64,000 bases of DNA from Solimonas fluminis (GCF_002930645.1 NZ_PSNW01000010.1:109391-173390), one strand, 5' to 3'. Shown: positions 26,352 to 36,318, counted from the first letter of the stretch. The notes: generated by a model not told the origin, from the sequence alone. Program-made: numbers and translations.

Positions 26352-28751
26352 ATGAATACGTCCACAGCATCCGAACTCTGGCAGTTCCAGATCGAGGGCA
26401 TGACCTGCGCCTCCTGTGTCAGCCGGGTAGAGAAGGCCCTGCTGAAAGTTCCGGGCGTCCGGGAAGCCACGGTCAATCTGGCAATGGAAAATGCCACGGT
26501 CAGTGCCGCTCCGAGCACGTCGATCGAGTCCCTGCAGAACGCGGTACGTGACGCGGGGTACGGGATCGCCGAGAACACGGTGGAACTCGCCATCGAAGGA
26601 ATGACCTGCGCCTCCTGCGCCGGGCGCGTCGAGAAGGCGCTGCGCGAGATCCCCGGCGTGCTCGACGCCTCGGTGAACCTTGCGACCGAGCGGGCGACCG
26701 TCCGGGTCAGCGGCGAAACTCCCGTATCGGCCCTGACAGCGGCGGTTGAACATGCCGGCTATGCCGCCAGCCCGGCGACGCAAGCTGCGCCGTCGAAGTC
26801 CGGTAAGGGTGGATGGCCTGGCTGGGCGCCGGTTGCGGCGGCCGCAGTCCTTTCGGCGCCGCTGTTGCTTCCGATGATCGGCATGATTTTCGGACAGCAC
26901 TGGATGCTGCCCGGCTGGATACAGTGGGCGCTGGCCACTCCCGTGCAGTTCCTGCTCGGCGCCCGGTTCTATCGAGCGGCTTGGAAGGCTCTGAAGGCGG
27001 GCGCCGGCAACATGGACCTGCTGGTGGCCATCGGGACCAGCGCGGCCTACGGCTTGTCGGTGTACCAAATCCTGAAGGGACGTCCGGCGGATACCCTGTA
27101 TTTCGAAGCCTCGGCTGTCGTGATCACGCTGGTGCTACTCGGCAAGTGGCTGGAAGCGCGCGCCAAGCGGCAGACGACCGAGGCCATACGGGCGCTGCAG
27201 GCCCTGCGTCCGGAAATCGCGCGTGTGCGCCGCGGAGGTGAAGATCGGGAGGTGCCGCTGGCACAGGTTGCGATCGGCGATCTCGTCGTGATCCGGCCCG
27301 GCGAACGCATTCCGGTTGATTCCAAGGTGTTGGAGGGACGCAGCCACGTCGACGAGTCCCTGATCACCGGCGAAAGCATGCCGGTGGCCAAAGAGCCCGA
27401 GAGTCGTCTGACCGGCGGCGCGGTCAATGGCGAAGGCCTGCTGGTCGCCGCGACCATCGCCGTGGGCGCCGAATCCACTCTGTCCCGGGTGATCCGCATG
27501 GTGGAATCGGCCCAGGCCAAGAAGGCGCCGATTCAGAAGCTGGTCGATCGAGTCAGTGCGGTGTTCGTTCCCGTCGTGCTGGTGATCGCATTGGCCACGC
27601 TGCTGGGCTGGGGTCTGGCATCAGGCGACTGGGAAGCGGCCATCCTGCATGCCGTCGCCGTGCTGGTGATCGCCTGTCCTTGCGCTTTGGGCCTGGCGAC
27701 CCCTACGGCCATCATGTCCGGCACTGGCGTGGCCGCGCGCCACGGCATCCTCATCAAGGATGCGGAAGCCCTGGAAATGGGCCACCAGGTCGATACCGTC
27801 ATCTTCGACAAGACCGGTACGCTGACGGCCGGCCAGCCGGAACTGGTCGCGCTGAAAGCCTTCGAGGGTGACGAAGCGGCGAGCCTGGCCATCGCGGCCG
27901 CGTTGCAATCCGGCAGCGAGCACCCGCTGGCACGAGCGGTTGTGGCGGCCGCCGCCCAGAAGGACCTGATCCCGGCGCAGGTCACCGAGTTTCGCGCCTT
28001 GCCGGGCAGGGGGCTGGAGGGCGTTGTATCCGGACGCCGCCTGGTGCTCGGCAGCACGCGTCTGATGATCGAACTGGGTCTGCCCGAGACCCTGCTGCAG
28101 GAACACAGCAGCGCCCTGGAGGCCCAGGGGCGCACGATCTCCTGGCTGGCGGAAGCCGCGCAGGCGCCGCAGCTGATCGCGCTGCTGGCGTTCGGGGATC
28201 CGCTGAAGCCGACAGCTCGGTTCGCCGTTGACGTGCTCCGTCGTCAGGGCATACGTACCGTCATGCTGACCGGCGACAACTGGGGCAGTGCGCGGTTGGT
28301 CGGCCAGCAGTTGGGACTCGATCAGGTGCGTGCCGAAGTCCTGCCTGCAGCCAAGGCGCATGAGGTCCAGAGGGTGAAGGAGCAGGGCGGCCGCGTGGCC
28401 ATGGTCGGCGATGGCATCAACGATGCCCCGGCGCTTGCAACAGCCGACGTCGGCATTGCCATGGCAACCGGTACGGATGTGGCGATGCACACCGCCGGCA
28501 TCACGCTGATGCGGGGCGATCCCGCCCTGGTATCGGCAGCGATCGAGATTTCGCGAAAGACTTACGGGAAGATCCGCCAGAACCTCTTCTGGGCTTTTCT
28601 GTACAACGTGGCCGGCATTCCACTGGCCGCCTTCGGCCTGCTGAGCCCCATGGTTGCCGGCGCCGCGATGGCCCTCAGCAGCGTCAGCGTCGTCGCCAAT
28701 GCCCTTACACTGGCCAGATGGCGTCCCGAAGACCAGGGACGGGGAGACTAG
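26352..28751 (+). CDS. copA: Cu(I)-translocating P1B-type ATPase CopA, two HMA domains
   Basis: 799 aa from ATG 26352. Two N-terminal HMA domains have GMTCASC sites (Cys19/22 and Cys86/89). The ATPase core has [17 protein letters not shown], the SEHPL nucleotide-binding motif, and [12 protein letters not shown]7/TM8 carry YN and MALSS, typical of Cu(I) pumps. It exports cytosolic Cu(I), receiving it from CopZ. It is followed after one base by cueR. Together with the YHS-type ATPase at 16006 it makes two copper ATPases in the island. Confidence 0.96.
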   Translation: MNTSTASELWQFQIEGMTCASCVSRVEKALLKVPGVREATVNLAMENATVSAAPSTSIESLQNAVRDAGYGIAENTVELAIEGMTCASCAGRVEKALREIPGVLDASVNLATERATVRVSGETPVSALTAAVEHAGYAASPATQAAPSKSGKGGWPGWAPVAAAAVLSAPLLLPMIGMIFGQHWMLPGWIQWALATPVQFLLGARFYRAAWKALKAGAGNMDLLVAIGTSAAYGLSVYQILKGRPADTLYFEASAVVITLVLLGKWLEARAKRQTTEAIRALQALRPEIARVRRGGEDREVPLAQVAIGDLVVIRPGERIPVDSKVLEGRSHVDESLITGESMPVAKEPESRLTGGAVNGEGLLVAATIAVGAESTLSRVIRMVESAQAKKAPIQKLVDRVSAVFVPVVLVIALATLLGWGLASGDWEAAILHAVAVLVIACPCALGLATPTAIMSGTGVAARHGILIKDAEALEMGHQVDTVIFDKTGTLTAGQPELVALKAFEGDEAASLAIAAALQSGSEHPLARAVVAAAAQKDLIPAQVTEFRALPGRGLEGVVSGRRLVLGSTRLMIELGLPETLLQEHSSALEAQGRTISWLAEAAQAPQLIALLAFGDPLKPTARFAVDVLRRQGIRTVMLTGDNWGSARLVGQQLGLDQVRAEVLPAAKAHEVQRVKEQGGRVAMVGDGINDAPALATADVGIAMATGTDVAMHTAGITLMRGDPALVSAAIEISRKTYGKIRQNLFWAFLYNVAGIPLAAFGLLSPMVAGAAMALSSVSVVANALTLARWRPEDQGRGD

Positions 28752-28752
28752 G

Positions 28753-29205
28753 ATGCGCCGTTCAAAGCCGACTCTGGAGACCGCTGAAGCGCTCAGCAGC
28801 GGGTATCACAACATCGGCCAGGCCGCCGAGGCGACGGGCGTGACGGCGAAGATGATCCGTCACTACGAGTCGCTCGGCCTGCTGAGCCGGGTCGAGCGGA
28901 CGCTGTCCAACTACCGCATCTACTCCGATCGCGATCTGCATGTGCTGCGTTTCATCAAGCGCGGCCGCAGCCTCGGCTTTTCGATGAAGGAAATCGAGGC
29001 CTTGCTGGGGCTATGGCAGAACAGCCGCCGCAAGAGCATAGAAGTGAGACGCCTGGCCGCCCGGCATATCGAGGAGCTCGATGCCAAGATCGCCGAGATG
29101 CAAGGCATGCGCGACACGCTGACGCACCTGGTCGGTGCCTGCCATGGCGATCACCGACCGGATTGTCCGATTCTTGAGGATCTCGGGCGTTCGCCATTGG
29201 TTTGA
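28753..29205 (+). CDS. cueR: CueR-type Cu(I)-responsive MerR regulator
   Basis: 150 aa from ATG 28753, one base after the copA stop. MerR HTH (HNIGQAAEATGVTAKMIRHYESLGLLSR...NYRIYSDRDLHVLRFIKRGRSLGF). The C-terminal loop ACHGDHRPDCPIL has Cys130 and Cys138, spaced like Cys112/Cys120 of E. coli CueR, the two-coordinate Cu(I) site. It probably activates the palindromic promoters at 25991 and 26297, including its own transcript. Confidence 0.93.
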   Translation: MRRSKPTLETAEALSSGYHNIGQAAEATGVTAKMIRHYESLGLLSRVERTLSNYRIYSDRDLHVLRFIKRGRSLGFSMKEIEALLGLWQNSRRKSIEVRRLAARHIEELDAKIAEMQGMRDTLTHLVGACHGDHRPDCPILEDLGRSPLV

Positions 29206-29308
29206 TTGCTTGAACTAGCCTTCGTCACGCATCCAGGTAGCCGAAGAAGCACGAAGTCATAAGCGTCGAATCCGCCAAAATGCGCGTAAAGCCAGGCTTG
29301 AGGCTCCT

Positions 29309-29749
29309 TCAGCTTTCCGACGAGGGTGCTGTATGGCATGCGCAGGCCTCACCGTGTGCTGCGGACACCAACTCTTGCAAGATGCCGCAGTTACTGGCTG
29401 TATGGCCGGCTTCGCAATGAGTTCGAAGAGTCGTCAGCTGCTTTTCCAAGGCGCGCATCGACTTTAGCCTGGCCCGGACCCGGATTAGTTGCTCGTCGAT
29501 CAGCCGGTTGATGTCCCCACAATCCGCCTGCGGCTGGTCAACAAAGCCTAGTAGGCGCTGAACATCCGCCAGCGGCATGTCCAAGGCCCGGCAATGCCGG
29601 ATAAAGGACAACCGCTCCAAGTGGACAGGACCATAGGCCCGATAGCCGTTGGCCTGTCTTTCCGGGGCTTGCAAGAGGCCGGAGCGCTCGTAGTAGCGAA
29701 TGGTCTCGGTGTCCACGCCGGTGGCTTCACTCAGTTCGCCGATCCGCAT
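29309..29749 (-). CDS. cadR: CadR/PbrR-type Cd/Pb-responsive MerR regulator
   Basis: 146 aa from ATG 29749 (GGAGAGG upstream; a longer start at 29776 is less likely). MerR HTH (MRIGELSEATGVDTETIRYYERSGLL) is followed by Cys77 (QADCGDIN), Cys112 (HCEAGH) and Cys121 (NCGILQEL), the three-thiolate site of Pb/Cd sensors. Extra cysteines in a C-terminal ACACH resemble PbrR. It is divergent from the CDF genes across the palindromic operator at 29787-29817. The 103-base gap beyond its stop holds nothing recognised. Confidence 0.9.
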   Translation of the reverse strand: MRIGELSEATGVDTETIRYYERSGLLQAPERQANGYRAYGPVHLERLSFIRHCRALDMPLADVQRLLGFVDQPQADCGDINRLIDEQLIRVRARLKSMRALEKQLTTLRTHCEAGHTASNCGILQELVSAAHGEACACHTAPSSES

Positions 29750-29786
29750 GCCGCCTCTCCGGAAAAGTGAGCCCAATACTAGCCCC

Positions 29787-29817
29787 TTGACCCTGTAGCG
29801 GCTACAGGGTGTTCAAT
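29787..29817 (+). promoter_or_regulatory. CadR/PbrR-type promoter and operator
   Basis: TTGACC (29787-29792) and TTCAAT (29812-29817) are 19 bases apart and enclose ACCCTGTAG-CGG-CTACAGGGT (29790-29810), a perfect 9-3-9 palindrome like the known CadR and PbrR operators. It lies between cadR and the CDF gene and reads towards the latter. Confidence 0.9.
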
Positions 29818-29843
29818 GGCGCCCAGATTCATTGGAGACCGCC

Positions 29844-30476
29844 ATGGGCGATTCCTGCTGCGCCAGCAATTCCTGCCAGAGCGAGGTGACCCCGCGCTAC
29901 CGCCGGGCGTTGTGGATCGCCTTGGCCATCAACGCGGCGATGTTCGCGGTCGAGTTGGGAGCCAGTTGGACTGCCGGATCCGTCTCCCTGCTGGCCGATG
30001 CGGCCGATTTTCTCGGGGACGCGGCCAACTACGGCATCTCCCTGCTGGTGCTGTCCATGGCCCTGGTATGGCGTTCACGGGCTGCCTTGGCGAAGGGCGC
30101 AACCATGGGGCTCTATGGGGTCCTCGTGCTGGCCCAGGCTGCCTGGAATGGATTCAACGGCGTCGTGCCGGGGGCGTACACCATGGGTGTCGTGGGCGCC
30201 CTGGCGCTGACCGCCAATCTGTCCGTGGCGGTCATGCTTTATGCCTTCCGTGATGGCGACGCCAACATGCGTTCAGTGTGGCTGTGCTCGCGCAACGACG
30301 CCATCGGCAACATCGCCGTGATCCTCGCCGCCGGCGGTGTGTTCGGGCTCGGTGCCGCCTGGCCGGACTTGATGGTCGCCGTGATCATGGCGGGTCTGGG
30401 CCTGTCGGCGGCCCGCTCCGTCATGACCCAGGCTCGCGCCGAACTGAAGGAGATCGCCCATGTCGCTCACGCCTGA
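29844..30476 (+). CDS. Short cation-diffusion-facilitator-like transporter
   Basis: 210 aa from ATG 29844 (GGAG at -10). N-terminal Cys-rich start MGDSCCASNSCQSE, then six membrane segments. TM2 has LADAADFLGDAANYG (DxxxD) and TM5 CSRNDAIGNIAV, positions of the CDF metal site. The cytosolic C-terminal domain of ordinary CDF proteins is absent. Under the CadR-type promoter, so export of Cd, Pb or Zn is inferred. It overlaps the next small gene by 17 bases. Confidence 0.85.
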   Translation: MGDSCCASNSCQSEVTPRYRRALWIALAINAAMFAVELGASWTAGSVSLLADAADFLGDAANYGISLLVLSMALVWRSRAALAKGATMGLYGVLVLAQAAWNGFNGVVPGAYTMGVVGALALTANLSVAVMLYAFRDGDANMRSVWLCSRNDAIGNIAVILAAGGVFGLGAAWPDLMVAVIMAGLGLSAARSVMTQARAELKEIAHVAHA

Positions 30477-30735
30477 AATCACCTGGATGGCACTGCTGGC
30501 CGTCCAGACCTTGCACCTGCTGCATCATCTGCTGGCCAAGCGCCACATCAGTATTGTGGAGGTGTTGGCTGGAGCCGCACTGCTCATCCCGATTCCGGCA
30601 GGAGCGGCGGCCGGACTGCTGCTGATGATCCTCCACGTGGGCCTGATCCTGGTCCAACTGGTCGGCAGCCTCTGGATTCGGCGCCTGTCGCCGGGTTGCG
30701 GCGACGAAAAGAGCCTCTGGGCGACCCTGGGCTGA
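30460..30735 (+). CDS. Small membrane protein in the CadR-controlled operon
   Basis: 91 aa, overlapping the CDF gene by 17 bases. Two or three hydrophobic stretches (ITWMALLAVQTLHLLHHLL, VEVLAGAALLIPIPAGAAAGLLLMILHVGLILVQLV) predict an inner-membrane protein. The LHLLHHLL segment has three histidines in one helix turn pattern, possibly metal-contacting. No family was recognised. Its position between two CDF genes implies a role in the same export pathway. Confidence 0.6.
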   Translation: MSLTPEITWMALLAVQTLHLLHHLLAKRHISIVEVLAGAALLIPIPAGAAAGLLLMILHVGLILVQLVGSLWIRRLSPGCGDEKSLWATLG

Positions 30736-30755
30736 TCCCGACTTAGGAAGCCGAC

Positions 30756-31379
30756 ATGAGCGACAACTGCGGCAAGCCGGGTGACCCCTGCAAGATGGCC
30801 GCGCAAGCCAATCGGTCTGCGCTGCGCAAGGTGCTGGCCATCAATCTCTTCCAGTCGTTGGCCGGCGGGGGCGTCGGTGCCTGGGCACAGTCCACAGCTT
30901 TGGTCGGTGCTGCCCTGGACAATCTCGGCGACGCCGGCGTCTACGGCATCTCCCTGTATGCCGAGGGCCGCAGTGCCGCGCACAAGGCCCGTGCGGCACG
31001 CATCAGTGGCTGGCTGCTGGTCGGCTTCAGCCTGATGCTGGCGTTCGAGGTGCTGCGCCGTTTTTTCTCTGGTGCCGAGCCCATCGGCGTTGCCATGATG
31101 ATCTGGGCGGCCTGCAATGCAGCCCTGAATCTGGTGTGCCTGAAGCTGCTGCGTAGCCACCGGAGGGAGGGCGCGCACTTTGCGGCCTCGTGGATTTTCA
31201 CCAGCAATGACACGCTGGTGAACCTGGGTATCGTGGCCTCCGGCGCCCTCGTGCTCTGGCTCGAATCACCGCTTCCCGATCTGGTGATCGGCTTGCTCGT
31301 GGCTGCGATCGCCTTCCGCGGTGGCCGCGAAATCCTCGAGATCGCCGAAGAAGCGTCCAAATCCTCTTCTACCTCTTAA
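30756..31379 (+). CDS. Second short CDF-like transporter
   Basis: 207 aa, 20 bases after the small membrane gene. It starts MSDNCGKPGDPCKM, Cys-containing like the first CDF protein. TM2 LVGAALDNLGDAGVYG (DxxxD) and TM5 FTSNDTLVNLGIV match the same sites. The C-terminal cytosolic domain is missing here too. The two short proteins may form a heterodimer (inference). It lies 15 bases before the FTR1-type gene. Confidence 0.83.
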   Translation: MSDNCGKPGDPCKMAAQANRSALRKVLAINLFQSLAGGGVGAWAQSTALVGAALDNLGDAGVYGISLYAEGRSAAHKARAARISGWLLVGFSLMLAFEVLRRFFSGAEPIGVAMMIWAACNAALNLVCLKLLRSHRREGAHFAASWIFTSNDTLVNLGIVASGALVLWLESPLPDLVIGLLVAAIAFRGGREILEIAEEASKSSSTS

Positions 31380-31394
31380 AAGAACAATACCGTG

Positions 31395-33290
31395 ATGCGC
31401 CTGCGCTCCCTGCTTGCTCTGCTGCTCCTGTGGCCCCTGATGTCGCTGGCAGCCGGCGATGCCCAGACCACCTGGCGTCTGCTCGACTACATCGCCGTCG
31501 ACTATGCCGGCGCGGTGGACAAGAGCGGGAATGTGGCCGATGCGGCCGAATACGCGGAAATGAGTGAATTCGCCGATTCGGTGAATCGTCAGCTCGGCAC
31601 GCTGGCGACAACGCCGGCACAGCCAACGCTGGTCCAGGATGCGCAGGGGCTGAAGTCTGCCATCGACGCCAAGGCCGATCCCGACACTGTCGCCAAACTG
31701 GCGCGCGCCCTGGGCGCGAAACTCCTGGAAGCCTACCCGGTGCCTCTGTCACCGAAGGCCGCGCCGGACCTCGAAAAAGGGCTGGCTCAGTACGCCACAC
31801 TCTGCGCGGGTTGTCATGGCTCCAGCGGCCATGGCGATGGGCAGCTCGCCGCCGGCATGGATCCGCCTCCAGTGGACTTCACCGCCATCGACCGGGCGCG
31901 GGAGCGCAGCATCTTCGCGCTCTACCAGGTGATCAGCCAGGGCCTGGAAGGTACGGCAATGCCCTCGTTCGCTCAGCTGCCGGATACCGAGCGCTGGGCG
32001 CTGGCCTTTATTGTCGGGCAGTTCGCATTCCCGCAGGGGCAGGTGGAGGCTGGCGCACGGCTCTGGCAGCAAGCATCGACTCATGAAGCCATTCCCGATC
32101 TGGCTGCACTGGCCACCTTGACGCCCGCTACATTGGAGGCGCGGCTGGGTGCTGAACAGGCGCGGGCTGTGACGGCATACCTGCGTCGTGATCCGTCTGT
32201 TCTGTTGCGGTCCACTGAAGGCTCTCTGCAGCTCGTGCGCGACCGCTTGGAGCAGGCGGTCGTTGCCTATCGGGCGGGGGAACGTGATACCGCCTCCCAG
32301 GCAGCTGTTTCCGCTTACCTCGATGGATTCGAGCCCGTGGAGCCGATCCTCGCCGTCAAAAATCCCGAGTTGATGCGCACCCTCGAAATGGCGATGACCG
32401 AACTGCGGGGCCGGATTTCGGCCGGCGCACCGGCAGACGAGGTAGCGGGGCGGGTCAAGGAACTGCAATCCCGGCTCGGCGCTGCGGAGCAGGCCCTCAA
32501 GGACTCCAGTGCGGATGCCGGCTCGGCCTTCGTCGGCGCCTTCACCATCCTGCTGCGCGAGGGACTGGAGGCGCTGCTCATCGTGGTCGCCATCATTGCT
32601 TTCCTGCGCAAGGCTGGCCGCACCGAGGTACTGCCTTACGTCCACGCCGGCACCGGCGTAGCGCTGCTGGCGGGTGTGGCCACCTGGGGGGTGGCGACCT
32701 ACCTGATCGATATCAGCGGTGCCAGCCGCGAGCTGACTGAAGGCGTCGCGGCCTTGTTCGCGGCGGCGGTGCTGCTGTTCGTCGGTATCTGGATGCACGG
32801 CAAGAGCCAAGCCGGGGCATGGCAGCGCTATGTCAAAGAGCAGATCGGTGCAGCCCTGTCGCGCCGCTCGGCCTGGTTCCTGTTCCTGCTTGCCTTCGTC
32901 GTGGTTTATCGCGAGGTCTTCGAGACCATCCTGTTCTATGTCGCGCTTTGGAGCCAGGGAGCCGAGCGAGCGGTCATCGCGGGCGCCGTAGCGGCCGTCG
33001 CCGCATTGGCGGTGATCGCCTGGCTGATGCTGCGCTATTCGCGCAAGCTGCCCGTAGGTACCTTCTTCACAATCAGCGCCGTGCTGATGGCCATCTTGGC
33101 GGTCATGCTCACCGGCAAGGGCATCGCCGCCCTGCAGGAGGCCAACATGATTTCAGCCCGGCTGCTGGACCTGCCGCGCTTTGACTGGATTGGGTTCTAT
33201 CCCACCTTGCAGGGCCTTGTGGCTCAGGTGGCCTGTACCTTGGTGCTGGCGGCTGGCTTTGCCTACAACCGTCGCCAAGCCGTCGCCTGA
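31395..33290 (+). CDS. pbrT: PbrT-like cytochrome c - FTR1 permease fusion
   Basis: 631 aa from ATG 31395. A signal peptide, a periplasmic region with a cytochrome c site CAGCH (137-141), and then a C-terminal FTR1-type permease of about seven TM segments with the Glu motifs REGLEALLIV and REVFETILF. This order is that of PbrT in lead-resistance loci and of some Fe(II) importers. Known: PbrT takes up Pb(II) in Cupriavidus. Position after CadR/PbrR-controlled genes supports the lead assignment, but iron uptake remains possible. Confidence 0.82.
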   Translation: MRLRSLLALLLLWPLMSLAAGDAQTTWRLLDYIAVDYAGAVDKSGNVADAAEYAEMSEFADSVNRQLGTLATTPAQPTLVQDAQGLKSAIDAKADPDTVAKLARALGAKLLEAYPVPLSPKAAPDLEKGLAQYATLCAGCHGSSGHGDGQLAAGMDPPPVDFTAIDRARERSIFALYQVISQGLEGTAMPSFAQLPDTERWALAFIVGQFAFPQGQVEAGARLWQQASTHEAIPDLAALATLTPATLEARLGAEQARAVTAYLRRDPSVLLRSTEGSLQLVRDRLEQAVVAYRAGERDTASQAAVSAYLDGFEPVEPILAVKNPELMRTLEMAMTELRGRISAGAPADEVAGRVKELQSRLGAAEQALKDSSADAGSAFVGAFTILLREGLEALLIVVAIIAFLRKAGRTEVLPYVHAGTGVALLAGVATWGVATYLIDISGASRELTEGVAALFAAAVLLFVGIWMHGKSQAGAWQRYVKEQIGAALSRRSAWFLFLLAFVVVYREVFETILFYVALWSQGAERAVIAGAVAAVAALAVIAWLMLRYSRKLPVGTFFTISAVLMAILAVMLTGKGIAALQEANMISARLLDLPRFDWIGFYPTLQGLVAQVACTLVLAAGFAYNRRQAVA

Positions 33291-33467
33291 TGCCGGTACG
33301 CATGCCCGCCATGGAGTGCAAGGCCTTGAGTTTTCTGGAGACCAGAATGGGGACAGGCCAGTACGCGGAACTCAGATACTGGGGCTACGTACTAAGCGGG
33401 CAGGTCGTCACGACTGTCTTTGACGGCCCGGGATCGATCCTCGGCCAATTTTGCTAGAGTAGCTCTC

Positions 33468-33863
33468 ATGACCCACGCTCCGACACTCCAACGGCTGCTG
33501 ACGCTGATGTGCGTCCTGCTGTTGATCGTGCGCGTCGCGGGGCCTCATCTGCACCTATGCTTTGACGGGCAGGAAGCGCCTGCCAGTGTCCATTTCCTGG
33601 ACGTTGGCTTGCACCATACGGCCAGTCACGGTGCCCCACACCGGGACACAGATGTGTCCCTGGCGGTGGACGGCGTCTCCAAGACCGGCAAGCAAATCAG
33701 CTTTGATGATTTGCCGATTGTGTTGCTCGCGGCACTGCTGGTCTGGATTCTCTTCCAGACTCCGCGCCGGTTCGTTCTCCCCCTGCTGCCGGCACTCATT
33801 CCGGCAAGCCCCGCCTTCCTGCGGCCGCCCTTGCGCGGACCTCCCCAGCTGACCTCCCTCTGA
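33468..33863 (+). CDS. Small exported His-rich protein preceding czcC (CzcI-like position)
   Basis: 131 aa from ATG 33468. The N-terminal hydrophobic segment LLTLMCVLLLIVRVAG is followed by a His-rich part (PHLHLCFDG, LHHTASHGAPHRD) and a second membrane segment (PIVLLAALLVWILF). It precedes czcC by 95 bases, the position of CzcI in Cupriavidus. Sequence identity to CzcI cannot be judged here. A similar small His-rich gene (43464) precedes the second czc operon, so the arrangement is repeated. Confidence 0.65.
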   Translation: MTHAPTLQRLLTLMCVLLLIVRVAGPHLHLCFDGQEAPASVHFLDVGLHHTASHGAPHRDTDVSLAVDGVSKTGKQISFDDLPIVLLAALLVWILFQTPRRFVLPLLPALIPASPAFLRPPLRGPPQLTSL

Positions 33864-33958
33864 AGTCTTGAGGTGTTCCCGCGCGCGCGTCATTGCGCTG
33901 CTGCGGCGTCATTGGGGCATTCGCGCGTCTGAACGCGCGGTGCCGATGGGAGGTTTCA

Positions 33959-35233
33959 ATGAATCGTTTTTCCGCACGTGCCATGGGCGCGTGTCTCTTC
34001 ACCCTGGCCGCCTTCGCGCCGGGGACACAGGCCGCTGACGGCCTGACGTTGCGGCAGGCTGTTGATGCCGCTTTGGGTGGCAATCCCGAGCTGCAAACCT
34101 TTGCGTTCCAATTCCAGGCCCTGGAAGCCCGCAGCCGGCAGGCCGCACTGCGGCCGGCACCGGAGCTTTCGATCGACGTCGAGAATGTGCTCGGCACCGG
34201 TGCCGTAAAGGGCACGGACGCCGCCGAGTACACCTTTGCGCTGTCGCAGGTGATCGAGCTTGGCGGCAAGCGCGACGCGCGCATCGCTGCAGCCCAGGCG
34301 GGCCGTAGCGCTGCGGATCTGGAGCGCCAGGCACGCCAGCTGGATGTGCTGGCGGAGGTCACCCGCCGTTTCATCACGGTGGCTACCCAGCAGGAGCAAT
34401 TGCAGCTGGCCCGCAAGGCCACCCAGCTGGCGCAGCGCACCGTCAACGGCGCTCAACGTCGCGTCGATGCCGCCAAATCTCCCCATGCTGAACTGGACCG
34501 GGCACGCATCGCCCTGGACCGGGCCAAGCTGGACGAACGTCGCGCAGAGACCGAACTGGACACCGCCCGGCGACAGCTGGCGGCCACCTGGGGCGAATCC
34601 AAGCCGGTCATCAACGGGCGGCTGATGGGTGAGGTGCAGGCTGATTTGTTTTCGCTGCCGTCTCCTGACGCCTATGAGGCTCTATCGGCGCGCCTGGCTT
34701 CCAGTCCTGACTTCCTGCGGTTCGCCTCGGAAGCCCGCCTGCGTGACGCAGAGCTGCGCCTGGCCGCCACGACGCGCAAACCTGACCTGACGCTGGGCGG
34801 TGGCTTCCGCCGTTTCCAGGAGGGCGGCGACCAGGCTTTCGTGGCGTCCGTGTCCATTCCGCTGTTTGGTGGCCGCCGAGCCGAGAGCTTCATCGCCGAA
34901 GCCCAGGCCAACCGCGACCTCGTGGGTGCCGAACAGCGTGTGGCCGAGGTCAAGGCCCGCGCGATGCTCTATGAGCTGCATCGCGAGCTGACCCGGGCGG
35001 TGGCCGAAGCACAGTCGCTGCGGACCGACATCCTGCCGCGCACCGAAGAAGCCCTGCGTGAGACCGAGTACGCCTTTGAGCGCGGTCGTTACAGCTACCT
35101 GGAGCTGGTGGACGCCCAGCGCGAGTACCTGGACTTGCAGGCCAGCCTGATTGAGGCCAGCGCCAACGCCCATTCCCTGCGAGCCGAAATTGAGCGCCTG
35201 ACCAACGCGCCCCTGGCGGCATCGACCCCTTGA
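33959..35233 (+). CDS. czcC: CzcC-type outer-membrane factor
   Basis: 424 aa; ribosome site GGGAGG before ATG 33959. The signal peptide ends FAPGTQAADG. OEP-type helical hairpin regions are present, with the CzcC features FALSQVIELGGKRDARIAAA and a C-terminal FERGRYSYLELVDAQREYLDLQ. It supplies the outer-membrane channel of the Czc pump. No lipobox is seen. It is followed 19 bases later by czcB. Confidence 0.92.
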   Translation: MNRFSARAMGACLFTLAAFAPGTQAADGLTLRQAVDAALGGNPELQTFAFQFQALEARSRQAALRPAPELSIDVENVLGTGAVKGTDAAEYTFALSQVIELGGKRDARIAAAQAGRSAADLERQARQLDVLAEVTRRFITVATQQEQLQLARKATQLAQRTVNGAQRRVDAAKSPHAELDRARIALDRAKLDERRAETELDTARRQLAATWGESKPVINGRLMGEVQADLFSLPSPDAYEALSARLASSPDFLRFASEARLRDAELRLAATTRKPDLTLGGGFRRFQEGGDQAFVASVSIPLFGGRRAESFIAEAQANRDLVGAEQRVAEVKARAMLYELHRELTRAVAEAQSLRTDILPRTEEALRETEYAFERGRYSYLELVDAQREYLDLQASLIEASANAHSLRAEIERLTNAPLAASTP

Positions 35234-35252
35234 AACGAATTGAGATCCTGAA

Positions 35253-36254
35253 ATGAATTCCAAGCTGATTATGTTGACGCTGCTGCTGCCCTTGGCGCTC
35301 TCCGCCTGCGGTGGCTCCGAACCCGCCTCGGCGGAGGCAAAGCCCGAAAGTGCCGAGAAGTCCGGCAAGCACGCAGAAGGCGAAGCCGGCCACAAAGAAG
35401 GTGAGGAAGGGCACGAGGAGGGTGAAGGCGGTCATGAAGAGGGCGTTTTGGCGTTGACCCCTGAGCAGATCAAGGCGGCCGGTATCGAGCTGGCCCAAGC
35501 CGGACCCGCCACGATCCGCGAGACCCTGCCGCTGTACGGTGTCGTCGCACCCAACGCCGAACGCGTACGTGAAGTCGCTGCGCGCTACCCGGGCGTCATC
35601 CGCAGCGTCACGACTGCGATTGGCAGCACCGTCCGCCAGGGCCAAAGCCTCGCAACGGTCGAAAGCAATGAGAGCCTGGAGACCTACACCGTGACCGCAC
35701 CGCTGTCCGGGGTTGTCACCGCGCGCAACGCCAACCCCGGCGAGCAAACCGGCGAGAAGGCCTTGTTCACGGTCGCGGATCTGTCGACCGTCTGGGTTGA
35801 ACTGTCGCTGTTCCCGCGTGACGTGGCCAAGGTCCGAGTTGGCCAGGAGGTCCGCGTGAAGAACTCCGACACCAACCTGAATGCCACCGGCAAGCTGGTC
35901 TACGTGGCGCCCTTCGGCAGCAGCAACAACCAGACGCTGACCGCACGCGTGCTTCTGGACAACGCCGAAGGCCGCTGGTCCCCGGGCCTGTACGTGACGG
36001 CGGACGTCACCCTGGCGGAGTCGCCGGTAAACCTGGCCATTCGCAACGAGGCGGTCCAGAACATGGAAGGCCGCAACGTCGTATTCGTGGCCGAGGGCAA
36101 GGGTTTCGAGCCGCGTCCCGTGAAGCTCGGCCGCAGCGACGGCGAGACCTCCGAGGTTCTGGGCGGAGTCCGCGCGGGCGAAACCTATGCCACGCACAAC
36201 AGCTTCATCCTGAAGGCTGAGCTCGGCAAGGGCGAAGCTGAGCACGGCCACTGA
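35253..36254 (+). CDS. czcB: CzcB-type periplasmic adaptor lipoprotein
   Basis: 333 aa. Lipobox LALSAC (Cys19), then a His/Glu/Lys-rich segment (about 40-65, repeats of HxEGE) likely to bind Zn or Cd. The adaptor core has YPGVIRSVTTAIGSTVRQGQSL and LFTVADLSTVWVELSLF. It is an RND membrane-fusion protein bridging CzcA and CzcC. It is shorter than Cupriavidus CzcB (about 520 aa) because it lacks the long N-terminal extension. Confidence 0.92.
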   Translation: MNSKLIMLTLLLPLALSACGGSEPASAEAKPESAEKSGKHAEGEAGHKEGEEGHEEGEGGHEEGVLALTPEQIKAAGIELAQAGPATIRETLPLYGVVAPNAERVREVAARYPGVIRSVTTAIGSTVRQGQSLATVESNESLETYTVTAPLSGVVTARNANPGEQTGEKALFTVADLSTVWVELSLFPRDVAKVRVGQEVRVKNSDTNLNATGKLVYVAPFGSSNNQTLTARVLLDNAEGRWSPGLYVTADVTLAESPVNLAIRNEAVQNMEGRNVVFVAEGKGFEPRPVKLGRSDGETSEVLGGVRAGETYATHNSFILKAELGKGEAEHGH

Positions 36255-36318
36255 GCATGCGCGCTATGAATCTCCGCCATGTCCGAAGCCAATACCGGCG
36301 CCTGCGCGCCGGCTCTGA

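Noticed and set aside
29151..29339. 62-codon minus-strand frame after cadR
   Set aside because: It overlaps both the cadR end and the cueR end, has no ribosome site, and no family was recognised.
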